Source of the DNA: Trebouxia sp. TZW2008
Lineage: Eukaryota; Chlorophyta; Trebouxiophyceae; Trebouxiales; Trebouxiaceae
Assembly (NCBI GenBank): GCA_002118135.1
Contig: BDIU01000131.1
Span: 114,934 to 178,933 of the forward strand
DNA length: 64,000 nt
Direction: 5' to 3'
Positions 35,736 through 47,499 of the stretch are shown one piece after another (positions within the stretch are counted from its first letter, which is position 1; the number at the start of each line of letters is the position of its first letter). The notes under the pieces are model-generated. The model had not been told where the DNA came from, did not search any database, and saw only the letters and a program-made list of their open reading frames with translations. Both the position numbers and the translations under genes were made by a program.

Positions 35736-37109
35736 GCGCTGACGCGACGGGGCAACGCGCCACTCGCAGGTGTCACCCTGCCATGATGCCTGCCGCTAAT
35801 GCAACACTGCCTTTGCCGCCTGCTAAGCACAGCTTGACTTGACTTCTGCTTGTCAAAATTGCATGCAGGCAGGCATGCATCATCAGTCAGACTCAAAGTC
35901 GGGCCTCTACACCCCCCGCCCCTTTACCCTGGTAGAGGAGCACCCAACACAAATCTGCCTCATTATCATTACTGGTATAGCCCACACAAACTGCCTTGCA
36001 ATCCACGCAAACCTGCACACATAGTGTTGGCAACCCCCGGCTTTTCAGAGCCCTTGTAGAGCCCTGCTCAGAGTTTTCCCTGATCAGCAGGGCATTGCTA
36101 CACGGTTTGTTGTGCTTGCTGTGTCAAAGCTCAAACGAGTGCTTACTAGCGGACACTAGTAGCACTCCTGGGTGGTGTGCGTCGCTTAGCTAGCATTTGA
36201 GCAATCACGCACTGCACATAGACATTGATGGGTTGCTGTGCTTGCAAGCAATGACTCCTAACCAGCACTTCCAGTGGTCAAAATTTCTGCAAGCCATCAC
36301 AACTGTAGGATGCTGCAGCAAAGCGTAACCAGTGGAGAAGCGTCAGGGCAAGTGACCAAATGTCAGCACCTTGCTCAGCTAATGCAGTGCTGAACAGATT
36401 CAAATTGCAAAGTGGTTATTGGCATTGACTTGCCATGGACATTGGCGTTGACTTGTCACGGTTCAACACCTGAGGCACAGCTTAGTTGCCATGGCATGTT
36501 CAGTGTCACAACGCCGTAACATCTTGCATGCATTTCCTGGCTGCTGGCTGAATCAGGTATGTTCAACATTGAGCAAGAACGGTTGTTGTCTCTGCCTTGC
36601 CATTATTGAAGTGGCTTGCAAACCAAATTTGAAAATGCGTCGGACGTTGTCAGCCAGGAATGTTGCTGCAGCATTGCCGTGGCTGCTATTGGTGCATTTT
36701 CTGCCGTTTCGAGCCAAGGCCATTTGTGCTGCATGCTTAGGATGAGCCGCTGCTGTTCCAATCTTCCCGCTTGATCTTGCGCATGTGCTATGTTGTAAGG
36801 GCCCATTGTAAGGGCCCACGTGGGTCTTTTGTAAGGCTCACGGGGGTCACGTGAGGATTAAAGCACGGGCCAAATTGCAATTATGTGTGGTGCATGACAG
36901 AATTTACGTGTTTGGATTATCCTCAAGGGAAAGAGGGCAGGCGTTTCATGGTCAACGACAGAACAAGGTCACAAAATGCCACTGCACTGATCAAGCGCTT
37001 CGGAGTACATCAATTTTGTCGCTGCACTTCTTGTCAGAATCGGCTGCAGGAGCAGCAGGCTTCCGCGCCGACCCTTCAAGAAGCGAGTTGGTTCCCGAAA
37101 GCTGCCAAG
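35736..37109. promoter_or_regulatory. RNase M5/DUR3 divergent upstream region
   Basis: 1.37 kb between divergent starts, CpG-rich at both ends. Near 36793-36853 it contains three ttgtaagg repeats and two CACGTG palindromes. A weak plus frame with ATG around 36633 encodes 36 residues with a hydrophobic centre, but nothing supports it as a gene. Confidence 0.5.
36817..36853. promoter_or_regulatory. Paired G-box (CACGTG) motifs upstream of DUR3
   Basis: CACGTG at 36817-36822, inside the palindrome gacccacgtgggcc, and again at 36848-36853, inside tcacgtga, 31 bases apart and about 260-290 bases before the DUR3 start. G-boxes bind bZIP and bHLH factors in plants; a role here is inferred. Confidence 0.45.
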
Positions 37110-40100
37110 ATGCCGATCGGTGCCGCGAACCTCTTCGCGGCGACGGACCCAAAGCTTGTGATGTACAACTACGCGACATCATTTTTTGGCGGCGTCGCTC
37201 CATTGGTGAGTGCGTGACTTCATTCCAAGGCGTTGCGTTGGGTGTGAAAAGCCGTGTGTGCACATCAGTGCAGCGATGCCGCTGCAGCAGTGCAGTGACG
37301 TGCACTTGCGTAGCCTGTCTTGGCGGCACCAAATTTAATGCTCAACTGCACTGCTTTGCCGAAATCAATCATTTTTCTTGCTCACGGATGGTCTCCTGTG
37401 TCCGCCGTCAACTTCGCCTCGCTGCATGCATCAGTGCTTTGCGCGTCAGCGGCAGCTGTTTTGCAGGAGCAATGGATCGGATACGTGCTGGTGTGCTGCT
37501 TCGGGGTCGTCTTCACTATCGTCACCCAAGGTAAGCTCACGCCGTTGCAAGTCGTCTCTGCAGTTGCAAGCTTCCAAAGCCCAGTGCTGCTGGTATTCTT
37601 CAGAAACAATGCAACTGCACATCTTGTGCAGCCATGATTACGGTGGACCGCAAGTTTGGATCTGGTTCTGGTAACTCTGAAGACTTTCAAACATGTGGCC
37701 GCACCATCAAGACAGGGCTGATCGCTGTGGGTGAGTTGCCTGCCAAACAATGCACATGCTTGGCACCGCATTGAATGACTTCCTGTCGTCCCAAGCACTC
37801 AGAGCTGCCTTTTGTTGTGGCACCAGCAGCAGCTCAAGTCTCACCAGCACAATACAGGCTGAGCTGAATGCTCAAAGCTCAGCAGAGTGCAAGTTGATGC
37901 ACCCTCATTTTGTCATGAAATTGTCATCCAGTCAGTAACATCCCCACAGTCAGATGTCACACAATCAGTACTCTCAAGTACATCCAGCCTCTTGATGCAT
38001 ACTCATCCTGCTGACGATGCCTGTTGCTCTTCTACAGACACTCTCAGTCACCGCATTTGAGCTGCAACATTGTTGCATGTATCTTTTCCCTGCTGAAATG
38101 CTGAAAATGACTGTTCACCTTTTGCAGACATTGTAAGTCACTGGACTTGGGCTGCAAGGTTGTTGCAAAGCTTGGACCGAGCATACCAGAAGGGCGTTGC
38201 CAAATCAGCTGACAGCTGATGAGCTAACAATGGCTGTTTGTTGTCTGCAGATATTGTGAGTCATTGGACTTGGGCTGCAACATTGTTGCAAAGCTCTAAC
38301 CAAGCATATCAATACGGCGTGTCAGGCCCCTTTTGGTATGCTGGAGGCGCAACAATCCAAATCATTCTGTTTGGAATCTTAGCAGTCCAAATCAAGATGA
38401 AGGCCCCGTCAGCGCATACTGTCCTAGAGATTGTGTACGCCCGTTGGGGAACCCTGGCCCACCTGGTGTTCTTCTTCTTCTGCTTCCTGACTAATATCAT
38501 CGTCAGCGCAATGCTAATTCTGGGAGGAGCTGCTGTCATGACTGCGCTGACTGGCATGAACACTTACGCGGTACGTTCGAGTAATGACTGTAATTACGCA
38601 GTAAGTTATGTATGTTGCAAGTTCATTTGTGTCTTTAGTACAAGCTTTGGTCCTACAATATCTTGCTGGCTTCATTACGCCTCTTGCATGTAACCTTTTG
38701 GGCATCTTCATCATTGAATGCATCTGGCAGCATCGCCTGAAATTGTGGGGTGGCATTCACAAATATCTGCACCAAATGTTCACTTGTACAGGACAGACAG
38801 TCTATGCAAAGCGCTAAATGCACCGCAGCTGAATGTGCAGTCACTCACAATCATGACTAGATCATGACATACCACATGAAGTGCCTCACCGACTGTGTGT
38901 GCTGGATATCTTCATGCAGCATCAGCAGGCCTCATCTGAGTATAATTATCCACACAACATTACAGATTACTACATCTTGAGCACATCTGAGCCTATTCAC
39001 GCAATGCACTTAAATTTCCTGTCATCACACGTGTGGGCAATGTGTCATGCACAGCTCTGATTCTGTTGACCATGACTTCAACGCTCATCTTCACAGTGCT
39101 GCTTACATTGCTGTGCCAAATGCCCTTGCATACACTTACACAAATTTTGGCCCCCTTGTGCAGGCAGCGTTCTTGATTCCTGTTTCAGTGTGCGTCTACA
39201 CCACAACTGGAGGACTGAAGGCTACCTTCCTGTCATCATACATTCACACTGTCATCATCTATGTGGCCCTTTGCATCTTCGCCTTCACAGTATATGCCAC
39301 TGGCAGTGATTTGGGAAGCCCTAGCAAGGTAGCCCAATTTCCAGAAACCCTGTGCAATTTGGCATGTCATTGCTCATTTACACCATCGTAACTATGCAGT
39401 CCTCTGCATCGTTGCCGTCACAACACATGCGTTTTCAGCTGTATCTGCGATTGATCACAGTTTGCTGCAGACCTTGACTTTGCACAGCAGAGTTGTTTGA
39501 AAACCAAAGTTGTGAACAAATTGGAGAGCAGTCAGTCCACAAGCATTCAATGGCCACAGCAGAGTCGCTTGATGCCTGAGAATGACTGCAAGCATATCGG
39601 TCCAAGCTGCATACTTCTGCAGCAGGAATCAGTTCTCAAGCTGCAAAATGCTTTCTTGAATTAAAAAAAACGCCTGATGACCAAGTCTGACGACTGCAGG
39701 TGTACCAGCATCTGGTGATTAAGGCTGCATCAAAACCTGTTGGGGGAAACCAAGACGGATCATACCTCACCTTCTTTAGCAGCAATGGACTGGTGTTTGG
39801 CATCATCAACATCATTGGTACCTTCTTCTGCCTTCCCCTAATTGTTGACGGTCTGACCAGATACTGTCTGTGCTTTCTTGCATAATGCAATGTCGTCTTT
39901 GGCGTCATCAACACCATTGGTGCGTCCTGACTTGCTGACGCCTCTATCAAGTGCCACATGCAACTTCTTCCCACAGTTATTTGGCTTCCAGAGCAGTCAT
40001 CCATTCACTACTGCAATTGCTTACAACTCATCAAGTGCCACATGCAACGACTTTTTAACAGTTGCTTGGTGTTCAGTGTCCAATTCACTTGCAACTTTTT

Positions 40101-43100
40101 TGGAGGAATCTGGTCACAACCTGATTTGCTGATGACTTGATCAATGCTTCATGCACCGTCTTTCCCACAGTTATTTCACAGTTATTTGGTGTCCAGTGTC
40201 CAATTCACTTGCTTTTTTTTGGAGGAATATGTTCACAACCTTATCTGCTGATGATCTGATTAATGCTTCATGCAACAATGTTTGCACATGTTTTCCTGTC
40301 CTGTGCAATCAGTCTGATGGTGCAGCAGCAACCTAGCTTGCTGTAGCAAATGCCATTTTGTGTGTACAGTTAGTGATGTATGTTACATTGTATACGTCAA
40401 AAGTTACACACCCATTTTGTACATACAGCTATTCACGCCACAAAGATTCACAGCTTGCTCACAGACTTCTTAAATCCCTTGGCTGCTATCTTGCACACAA
40501 GTACTTGGCATGCCTCACATACGGCTGTTGCTGCAGGCAACTTTGGAACTGTCTTCTGTGACCAGGCTTACTGGGTGAGTTTCTGTGCAGTGACTTCCCT
40601 TTCTAACAACTGCATTGCTTGCAAGAAAAGTGTCCTGATATCAAACTTTCCTTCACTCAAAGGTACTTCTGCAGTCACAATGCAGTGATTGGTTTCCAAT
40701 TGCACTGTCCTTGCATCAAGAATGTCCTTATATTTGGGGTCACGGGCTGCCTCTTTAGACGGAGGCTCCCTTTATGACGCCTAACGGCGTAGTCTTGTCT
40801 TCTTTCTTTTCTTTTGGGGGTCCTTGTAAGGCAAAAGTAATGTAGCTTACAGCCAGTAGCTTGCAACTGTTGCACGGTCAGCAGCTGTTTCACTGCACAC
40901 CCTTTGCAAAATGATCTTGGACTCACCGGCCACTGCATGAGCCTTGAGCCATGTTGTCCTGTGACAGCATGGACACTGATCAAAGTGCCTTGCTGGCAAC
41001 ATTCCACTTCAATGTCCAACAGGATTTGTTTGTTTGTTCCCGTTGTGTTGCCACAGCATGAGCACTGCCTGAATGAAGCTTGTTGGCACAGACTGCAGCA
41101 ATGATGGGTGCAGCTTGAGGCTCTGCCTAATGTGTTTTGGTTTCTTGCAGCAATCAGCCATTGCAGCGCGGCCCTCAGCTACCTACAAGGGTTACCTCCT
41201 GGGGGGTCTGCTCTGGTAACTCATGTATATGTGGTTCCTTTGCACCTTGCATTGTTGTGTGTGAAGTCAGGGCCTTGATTTGTCAGCCGCCTTAACATGT
41301 AGTTCTATATGTTGTTTGCACTGCTGTTGGCAGACCTGCGCTATTGTGTCATTTACATTTTGCACCTTGCATCTTTGCACGTTGCAGACATTGGCGAGTC
41401 ATGTGCCGTAAGCCCTTCACGCTCATGAACTTTGTCACAGCATCTGTGCGTATTTGTGTTCAGACTTTGCATCCCATGCAGATTAACTGCTTGCTTGTCT
41501 CTCAGCTGTAGTTTTGGACCTTTCAGGTATAGAATCCAACATCATTGCGTGTCATGATTACATTAAGGTGAATTTCCTTTAAGAACATGTGGACGTGACT
41601 GCAGGTTCTGCATTCCATTCACCCTAGCCACTTGCTTGGGACTCTCAGCATTAGCCTTGGACCTACCCATTACCGTAACAGAGGCCAATGAAGGATTGGT
41701 GCCTCCTGCTGCCGCATTCTTCCTCTTGGGCAAGGGTGGCGGAATCTTGATGACTGTCATGCTTCTCATGTAAGTCCCTCATGACTCATGTACTGTGTTG
41801 CTGATCGTACTCCTGCTGCTGCGTTCTTCCTCTTGGGCAAGGGTGGAGGAATGTTGATGACCGTCATGCTCCTGATGTAAGCGCTCTATGGTTTATCCAC
41901 TTACTCTACAAGTCATGCAGTCATAGTCAAGCCATGCACACGTGCACATACTTACTATTGTGCATGTGGCACTCAGTATATGATATGAGTGACATCCACT
42001 GCAGCAATCAGTATGAATGTCAACAAATTGCACACAGTCAGAGACCAAAGCTGACTTTCGGGCCCTTGGCAGAGCACTGTTTGATTGATTGGTTGACACC
42101 TGTGCGTAAGGTAGGTAACAGTTATGCCTCAGCATGTTCCAGAAGGCCATATGGAGCACTCAACAACAAGCACACAAAAGCACCCTCTCGAACACATCTG
42201 GCTTGTCTGGGAGCTTGTCATAACAAATGGTAATCAAAACAAAAATAACAATAATATTGATAATAGTAATAATAATAATGGTAATAAAAATAATAATAGT
42301 TACCATCACCATCATGCTCTCAACCAAATGCAATCACATGCAGAAACAATTCCATGACCTGTAGGGCTGTGACACCATCATCAGAATCAGCAGAGCAAAT
42401 TGCTGTGTTGTCACTGTTCACCTGTAACAGCTTTGTCATTGACAAAAAGGGCCTAGCACCATGTGGGCTGATGTCGTATATTCTGATTGTTGTCATGATC
42501 ATCAGCAACACATCGTCCAACCGCCATGTGATTCACTGTGTTGTTTCTTACAGGGCTGTTACATCATCAGGGTCTGCTGAGCTGATTGCCGTGTCATCAC
42601 TCTTCACCTATGACGGCTACTGGCATTACGTGAACCCTAGGGCCAGCGGCAAGCAGCTGCTGATTGTGTCCAAGATCATGATCCTCATCTACACTGTGCT
42701 CATGGGTAACCCTCAGCTGTAGGGTTGTGTTACTAGGGCTGATTGTGTCCAAGATCATGATCCTCATCTTATGGTTAAGCCTCAGCTGTAGGGTTTTGTT
42801 ACCAGGGCTGATTGTGTCCAAGATCATGATTCTTATCTACCCTGTGCTTATGGGTAAGCCTCAGCTGTAGGGTCATGGGGATTAGGGCTAATCTCCTTGA
42901 CGTTAATGCTGGCATGATTGTCTGACATCTCAATTGTTGTAGGTTTTTGACAGTAGAGAACACGTTGGTGTAATTATTTAGGCATGCTTTCTGCACAGGG
43001 CAGTGGTTGTTGCATCCTGCACAGGCTCTCATCAGCAAGAACTGGTCTTGGGAGCAAACAAAAGCACGCATTGTATGTCATGTGGTGCATTTTGTCTGTG

Positions 43101-46100
43101 CAGCCTCTGCACTTTGATGGCTGCGTATGCCCCAGATCATGCCTGTGCAAGTGTCTATCAGTAGTCTGACTGTCCATTCAAGTGTGTGCAAGGCTTCCCA
43201 AAATGCACGACAGCTTCAGATAGAGCTCCACTGAATTTTGCGTTTTCCTGTGCAGGTGTGTTTGCTGTCATTCTACAACAGCTGAACTGCTCCTTGGGCT
43301 ACGTCTATGTAAGTTGCCAGACGCTTCGTGCCCTATGTCTGTAACTTCTATCTGTTCGCCAAAGCAGCAAAGCTGCTCTGTGTCTGTCAAACTGCAGTGC
43401 TGCTTGTATGCTGATGCAGTTTGCATACATGCAACCCTACAGTAGCTGTGCTTACATGCAGTGCCATTTGTGAAGAACCCGCCTGTTGTGCTTACTGTGC
43501 CTGCTGATGTTGTTATATTGATAAACTTACATCCCACACATCTTGTCATCAAAATTGCAACATCACTGCATGTTACGGTCCTTGTTGTCTGTGCGTGAAG
43601 AGTGCAGAGCACTCCACACTCTTATCTTCCAAGGTAAAGGAGTTTATGCGATGGCTGGTTCTGCAGGAAATTATGGGTGTCCTGATAGGGTCAGCTGTCA
43701 TCCCTATTGCCATGTGTCTAATGTGGAAGAAGACCAACAAGTGGGGTGCCATGGGAGGCGCTGTGTTGGGGCAGTGGTGTGGTCTCATCTCCTGGCTAGT
43801 GTTTGCCAAGGTATGCTTTGCAGGCTATGCCTGCTGTGCCTGCTATCTTTGAAGTTTGAAGGTGGAAGAAGAATAACAAATTGGAAGCTGTCTTTGGGCA
43901 ATGGTGTGGCTTGATTGCCTGGCTAGTGTCTGCCAAAATATGCTCTGCATGCTATGCCTGCTTTGCCTGCTGTGTGTGATCTCCCATTCAGTCTTTAGCA
44001 ATGTATGCTGTGTCTACTGCGCCTGCTGTGCGCGCTGTCTTTTGCCAGTGATGTGGTTTGGTCTTATTAATGGTGCTTGCCAGGGTGCGCTTGGCCTGCT
44101 GTGCATGCTGTGTGTGCTGCGCCTGCTGTCTTTTCCCCAATCGTGTAGTTTGATTTCCTGGCTGGTGCTTTCCTGACTGGTGACTTCCTGGCTGGTATTT
44201 GCCATGGTACTGCTCTTTTGCCTGCCAGGCTTGCTGTGTTCCGCCAGCGTTGTGGCTCATGCTATGTATGAGCCCTTCTGAGCTGTTGCAGGTTTAGTAC
44301 AATACAAGATTTCAGGATTACACCATGTTGACCAAGAACGTGACCTCTTGCAGTCCGATGCTTGTCTACAGATCACAGATGATATGATGAGATCACCTAT
44401 GATACAACCGTTCAGAACTACACCACGTTGACCAGAAATGTGGTTGAACATAACATTGACCTTGTGTTCATTGTCATGTGCTTCTCTGCAGATCAAGTAT
44501 AATGAGATCACCTACGACACCACTTTTGAGAATTACACCATGTTGACCGGAAACGTGGTTTCCCTGGGCATGGGAGGAATCATCTGCCTTGTGGTCTCTC
44601 TCATCTTCCCTGAAGACTATGACTTCATCAGCATGAAGCAAATCAAGATGCTAGATGATGATGTTGGCGGCAGCAAGGGCTTCACCCAAGTAAGCAAACA
44701 CACCATGTCAGACATGAGTGGACATGTGTCATGCGTGTGAGCAAGTGTCTCAAATGCTATAATTTTCTTCTGTCTAGTGGTCTCTCTCATCTTCCCTGAA
44801 GACTAAGACTTCATCAGCATGAAGCAAATTAAGAAGCTAGACGATGACGTTGACGGAAGTAAGGGCTTCACCCAAGTAAGCACACGCATCTGGTTGGACA
44901 TGGTTTGACTCACTTGCCTTGTGGTAGCACTCACCTGTATGCCTTTAGTGGCTTTGATAGATGAAGATGCTAGACAATGATGTTGGAGGCAGCAGGGGCT
45001 TTACTCAAATGAGCACACACAACCTGTTCACAGAGCAGACTTTGTACTGTTTGCAAGCAGATGTTCATATCGCAGCGTGCTGATCTTTTTGTGACACAAT
45101 GTTTGTGGCAACAATGCAACACACGTGCAATCAGATGTGAAAATCTGGCGTCAACGCTGTGCTGCTTAAGTCAACAGGACAGCAGCGTCATGCGGCACAG
45201 CATGCTTTTAGATGCGCGTCTGTGACAGCAAAAATGATTCTGCTTGGTCTGATGTTTGGGCGAAGAATCAGTGAAGACCACAGCGCATTTTGAGTGCTGA
45301 CCAGGAGCGTCAGGGCTCTTTGACCAGATTAACGGCTGTGCATATGCAAATTGGCAGCCCTACAGAGGGTCAGGCTGAATCCTGAAACTCTAATGCAAGT
45401 GCTGCTTTTGCAGGATGGGGAAGACAGCATGTCAGCCATGAAGGCAGCCCTTAGGTTTGTGCTGATTTGGGGTGGAATCTTGGCCCTCATTCTAATTCCC
45501 GTTTGGCCCCTGCTTGCTTTGGCTGCTGGAACCTTCAGTGAAGGTAACAACCCTAAGCATACCCTGCCAGTTTGCATGCCATATCTTGAGCCTTCGTCTT
45601 CGTCTTCACCTCTTTGAGCTTGCTACAGAAGTTTGCAGTGAGCGTGAAGAACCTCAGCAATTTCTGCTGAACATTGTGCCACAAAATGCAGTTGTGTTTG
45701 CTGACCCTTGCTCCAGCTGTTGAAATCTATTTTGGGATTTGGTCTTGCATTCTTCTGCAGACGTTGCCAGCCAACTGCGCATTTATTCATTCTGTTGCTG
45801 TTGCTTGCATTTACATGATAGCTGGCCTGCAATTGCAGGGTGCTCCACCTTTTGAGCTTTCTTGGAGAATTAATTGCAGTTGTCCTTGCACCTCCTCTTT
45901 ACATCTGAAATCACCTGACACATTTAGATCACGGAGCATGAGTCATGCTTAGTCATGTACACTTTGCGCTGTGTCTGCAGGCTTTTCACCTTCTGGGTTG
46001 TGCTGTCACTCATTTGCTGACTGATTGCAAATCTAGTTGCCACTCTTCTTCCAACTCGGGAGTCGCATGTCAAATGTCAATCATTGCTGTCACATGCAGC

Positions 46101-46421
46101 ATACGTAATGCCAGTCAGCCACATGACAGCTGGTCTGTATCTGCAGGGTATTTCACTTTCTGGGTTGTGCTATCACTCATCTGGGGACTCATTGCGACTG
46201 TCATTGCCACTCTTCTTCCAATCTGGGAGTCAAGACAAGCGCTTATCAACATGTTCAAGCACTTGGCTGGCAGGGGTGGGGACATTGCACCCACCAAGGG
46301 GTACCCCCCGGCAGACCCTATGGTCATGGGCGATGAGAAGCCAGTCCAGACCCCCCCTGTGGCTGCTGGCGATGACTCAGCCCATAGGCAATCTGAATTT
46401 GGCCACAAGTATCATGTGTAG
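37110..46421 (+). CDS. DUR3: DUR3-type urea/proton (sodium) symporter
   Basis: High-affinity urea transporter of the sodium:solute symporter family, at the plasma membrane. Fifteen exons join in phase to 693 residues, the normal DUR3 length: 37110-37205, 37467-37530, 37632-37730, 38251-38570, 39164-39328, 39700-39817, 40537-40574, 41151-41215, 41605-41769, 42554-42705, 43256-43308, 43667-43810, 44492-44689, 45414-45543 and 46147-46421. Diagnostic stretches: [99 protein letters not shown] and [16 protein letters not shown], with many hydrophobic membrane segments. The ATG at 37110 precedes the conserved GGVAPL segment; an in-frame upstream extension exists but is not family-like. A TGTAA sequence follows the stop at 46425. 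Exon edges are duplicated around exons 4, 6, 9, 10, 12, 13 and 15. Confidence 0.95.
38030..38250 (+). repeat. Two decayed copies of the DUR3 exon 4 acceptor edge
   Basis: Acceptor-plus-exon-start copies at about 38038 and 38128 precede the real one at 38251. Each has ctacag or ttgcag followed by an acat/acactctcagtca-type start and a ctgcaa...ttgttgca remnant of the WAATLLQ codons. The nearer copy reads TAA at its third codon if joined in the real phase, so it could not substitute for exon 4. Confidence 0.75.
40590..40730 (+). repeat. Dispersed repeat copy C
   Basis: Shares caactgcattg, gcagtcacaatgcagtgattgg and catcaagaatgtcc with 30370-30500 and, inverted, with 17050-17175. It lies in DUR3 intron 7. 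Confidence 0.55.
42235..42305. repeat. AAT-type microsatellite
   Basis: Imperfect aat/aac trinucleotide run in DUR3 intron 9. Confidence 0.85.
42361..42880 (+). repeat. DUR3 exon 10 edge copies on both sides
   Basis: One acceptor-edge copy lies upstream (about 42361-42430, agggctgt then acaccatcatcagaatc). Two donor-edge copies lie downstream (about 42737-42790 and 42806-42870, gctgattgtgtccaagatcatgat then tgggtaagcc). The intact exon is 42554-42705. Confidence 0.8.
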
Positions 46422-47499
46422 ATTGTAATTCATGCAAGACTCAGATGAGCCATGGATGAGCTTGGCAAGAAGCAATTACTGACAGAGCAAACTAAGGGCT
46501 GACCCTTTTTTTTCCGTGGGGTTTAAGAAGCTGCTGCAGTGCATTGTCGCTATTGATGACTTGGCATGGAGGCTAAATGACATTGGCAGCTTTAAGTATT
46601 GTAGCATAAAATAACATAAGAGCAAAAGTCCATTTGCTGTTATCTGTTAAACTCAGAGCAGGCTCTGATGTTGTTGAGCATTAGGTGACTTGCAGGTATG
46701 TCGTCACCTGATAGATGGGTCACTGTAGTCAAGTCTGTTATGCAGCTATGAATGTGTTCTGCTGTACTAGGCACTTTTATTCTTTTGTATCATAAACTTG
46801 CAGCAAATTGTCTTGTAAACACATTCTTGAACTGTAGTAAAAAGAAGAGGCACTACTGCCACTAAACATGCTACTCCATGTTTAAGGGATGGCACCAGGC
46901 GCCATTTAGCTCTCTGCTACTGCGGCATGATTAGCCGTGGTGTTTCAGGCTTTACAAGCCTTTTGCCGGGTTGTCAATTCCGCATGGCTACACAGCTGCC
47001 TTCAACATGTTGACCCAGCACATTGTTGCGCTGCTTGCTGTGTGTGCACATGTTGACAAGAAGCCATGCATAGGACGCCATGCCCCAAAGAGAGAGCAGT
47101 GGCCCATGCGAATTGCGCCTGCAGCATGTGAGGAGCATTTCAATGCTGACGCTTTCCTGCTGAGGCATTGCTTCTGGCTTCAAAGGCAGAGCTGGCATCT
47201 CTAGCTCCTTTGCTCGTGCCAGAGGCATGTTGGTGGACATCTTTGATCATGCCAGAAGCAACATACAATTCTGTCGATTTGACAGCTAACAAGTTGTGCA
47301 GTTGCTGACGCCAGGCTGGGTTCATGAGTTGCTCATGACGCATTTGACTTGACTTCCACAGCACGCGACATCTTTACAAAGCTTACATCTCACGCGTCGA
47401 TTGCAGTACACGCAGCCGCATCTGCCTTGTGAGAGCTTTCAGCTTGCAGGTCCTGGCTCAGGCTACAATCTTAAGCTGATCATCTAAAAGCTCGTGATC
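46422..47499. other. Intergenic region, DUR3 3' side and F-box/LRR upstream region
   Basis: No gene is seen. The distal part from about 47100 becomes CpG-richer toward the F-box/LRR start. Confidence 0.5.

Noticed and set aside
36885..37109. N-terminal extension of DUR3 upstream of ATG 37110
   Set aside because: In frame, but without resemblance to DUR3 and with no ATG better supported than 37110.
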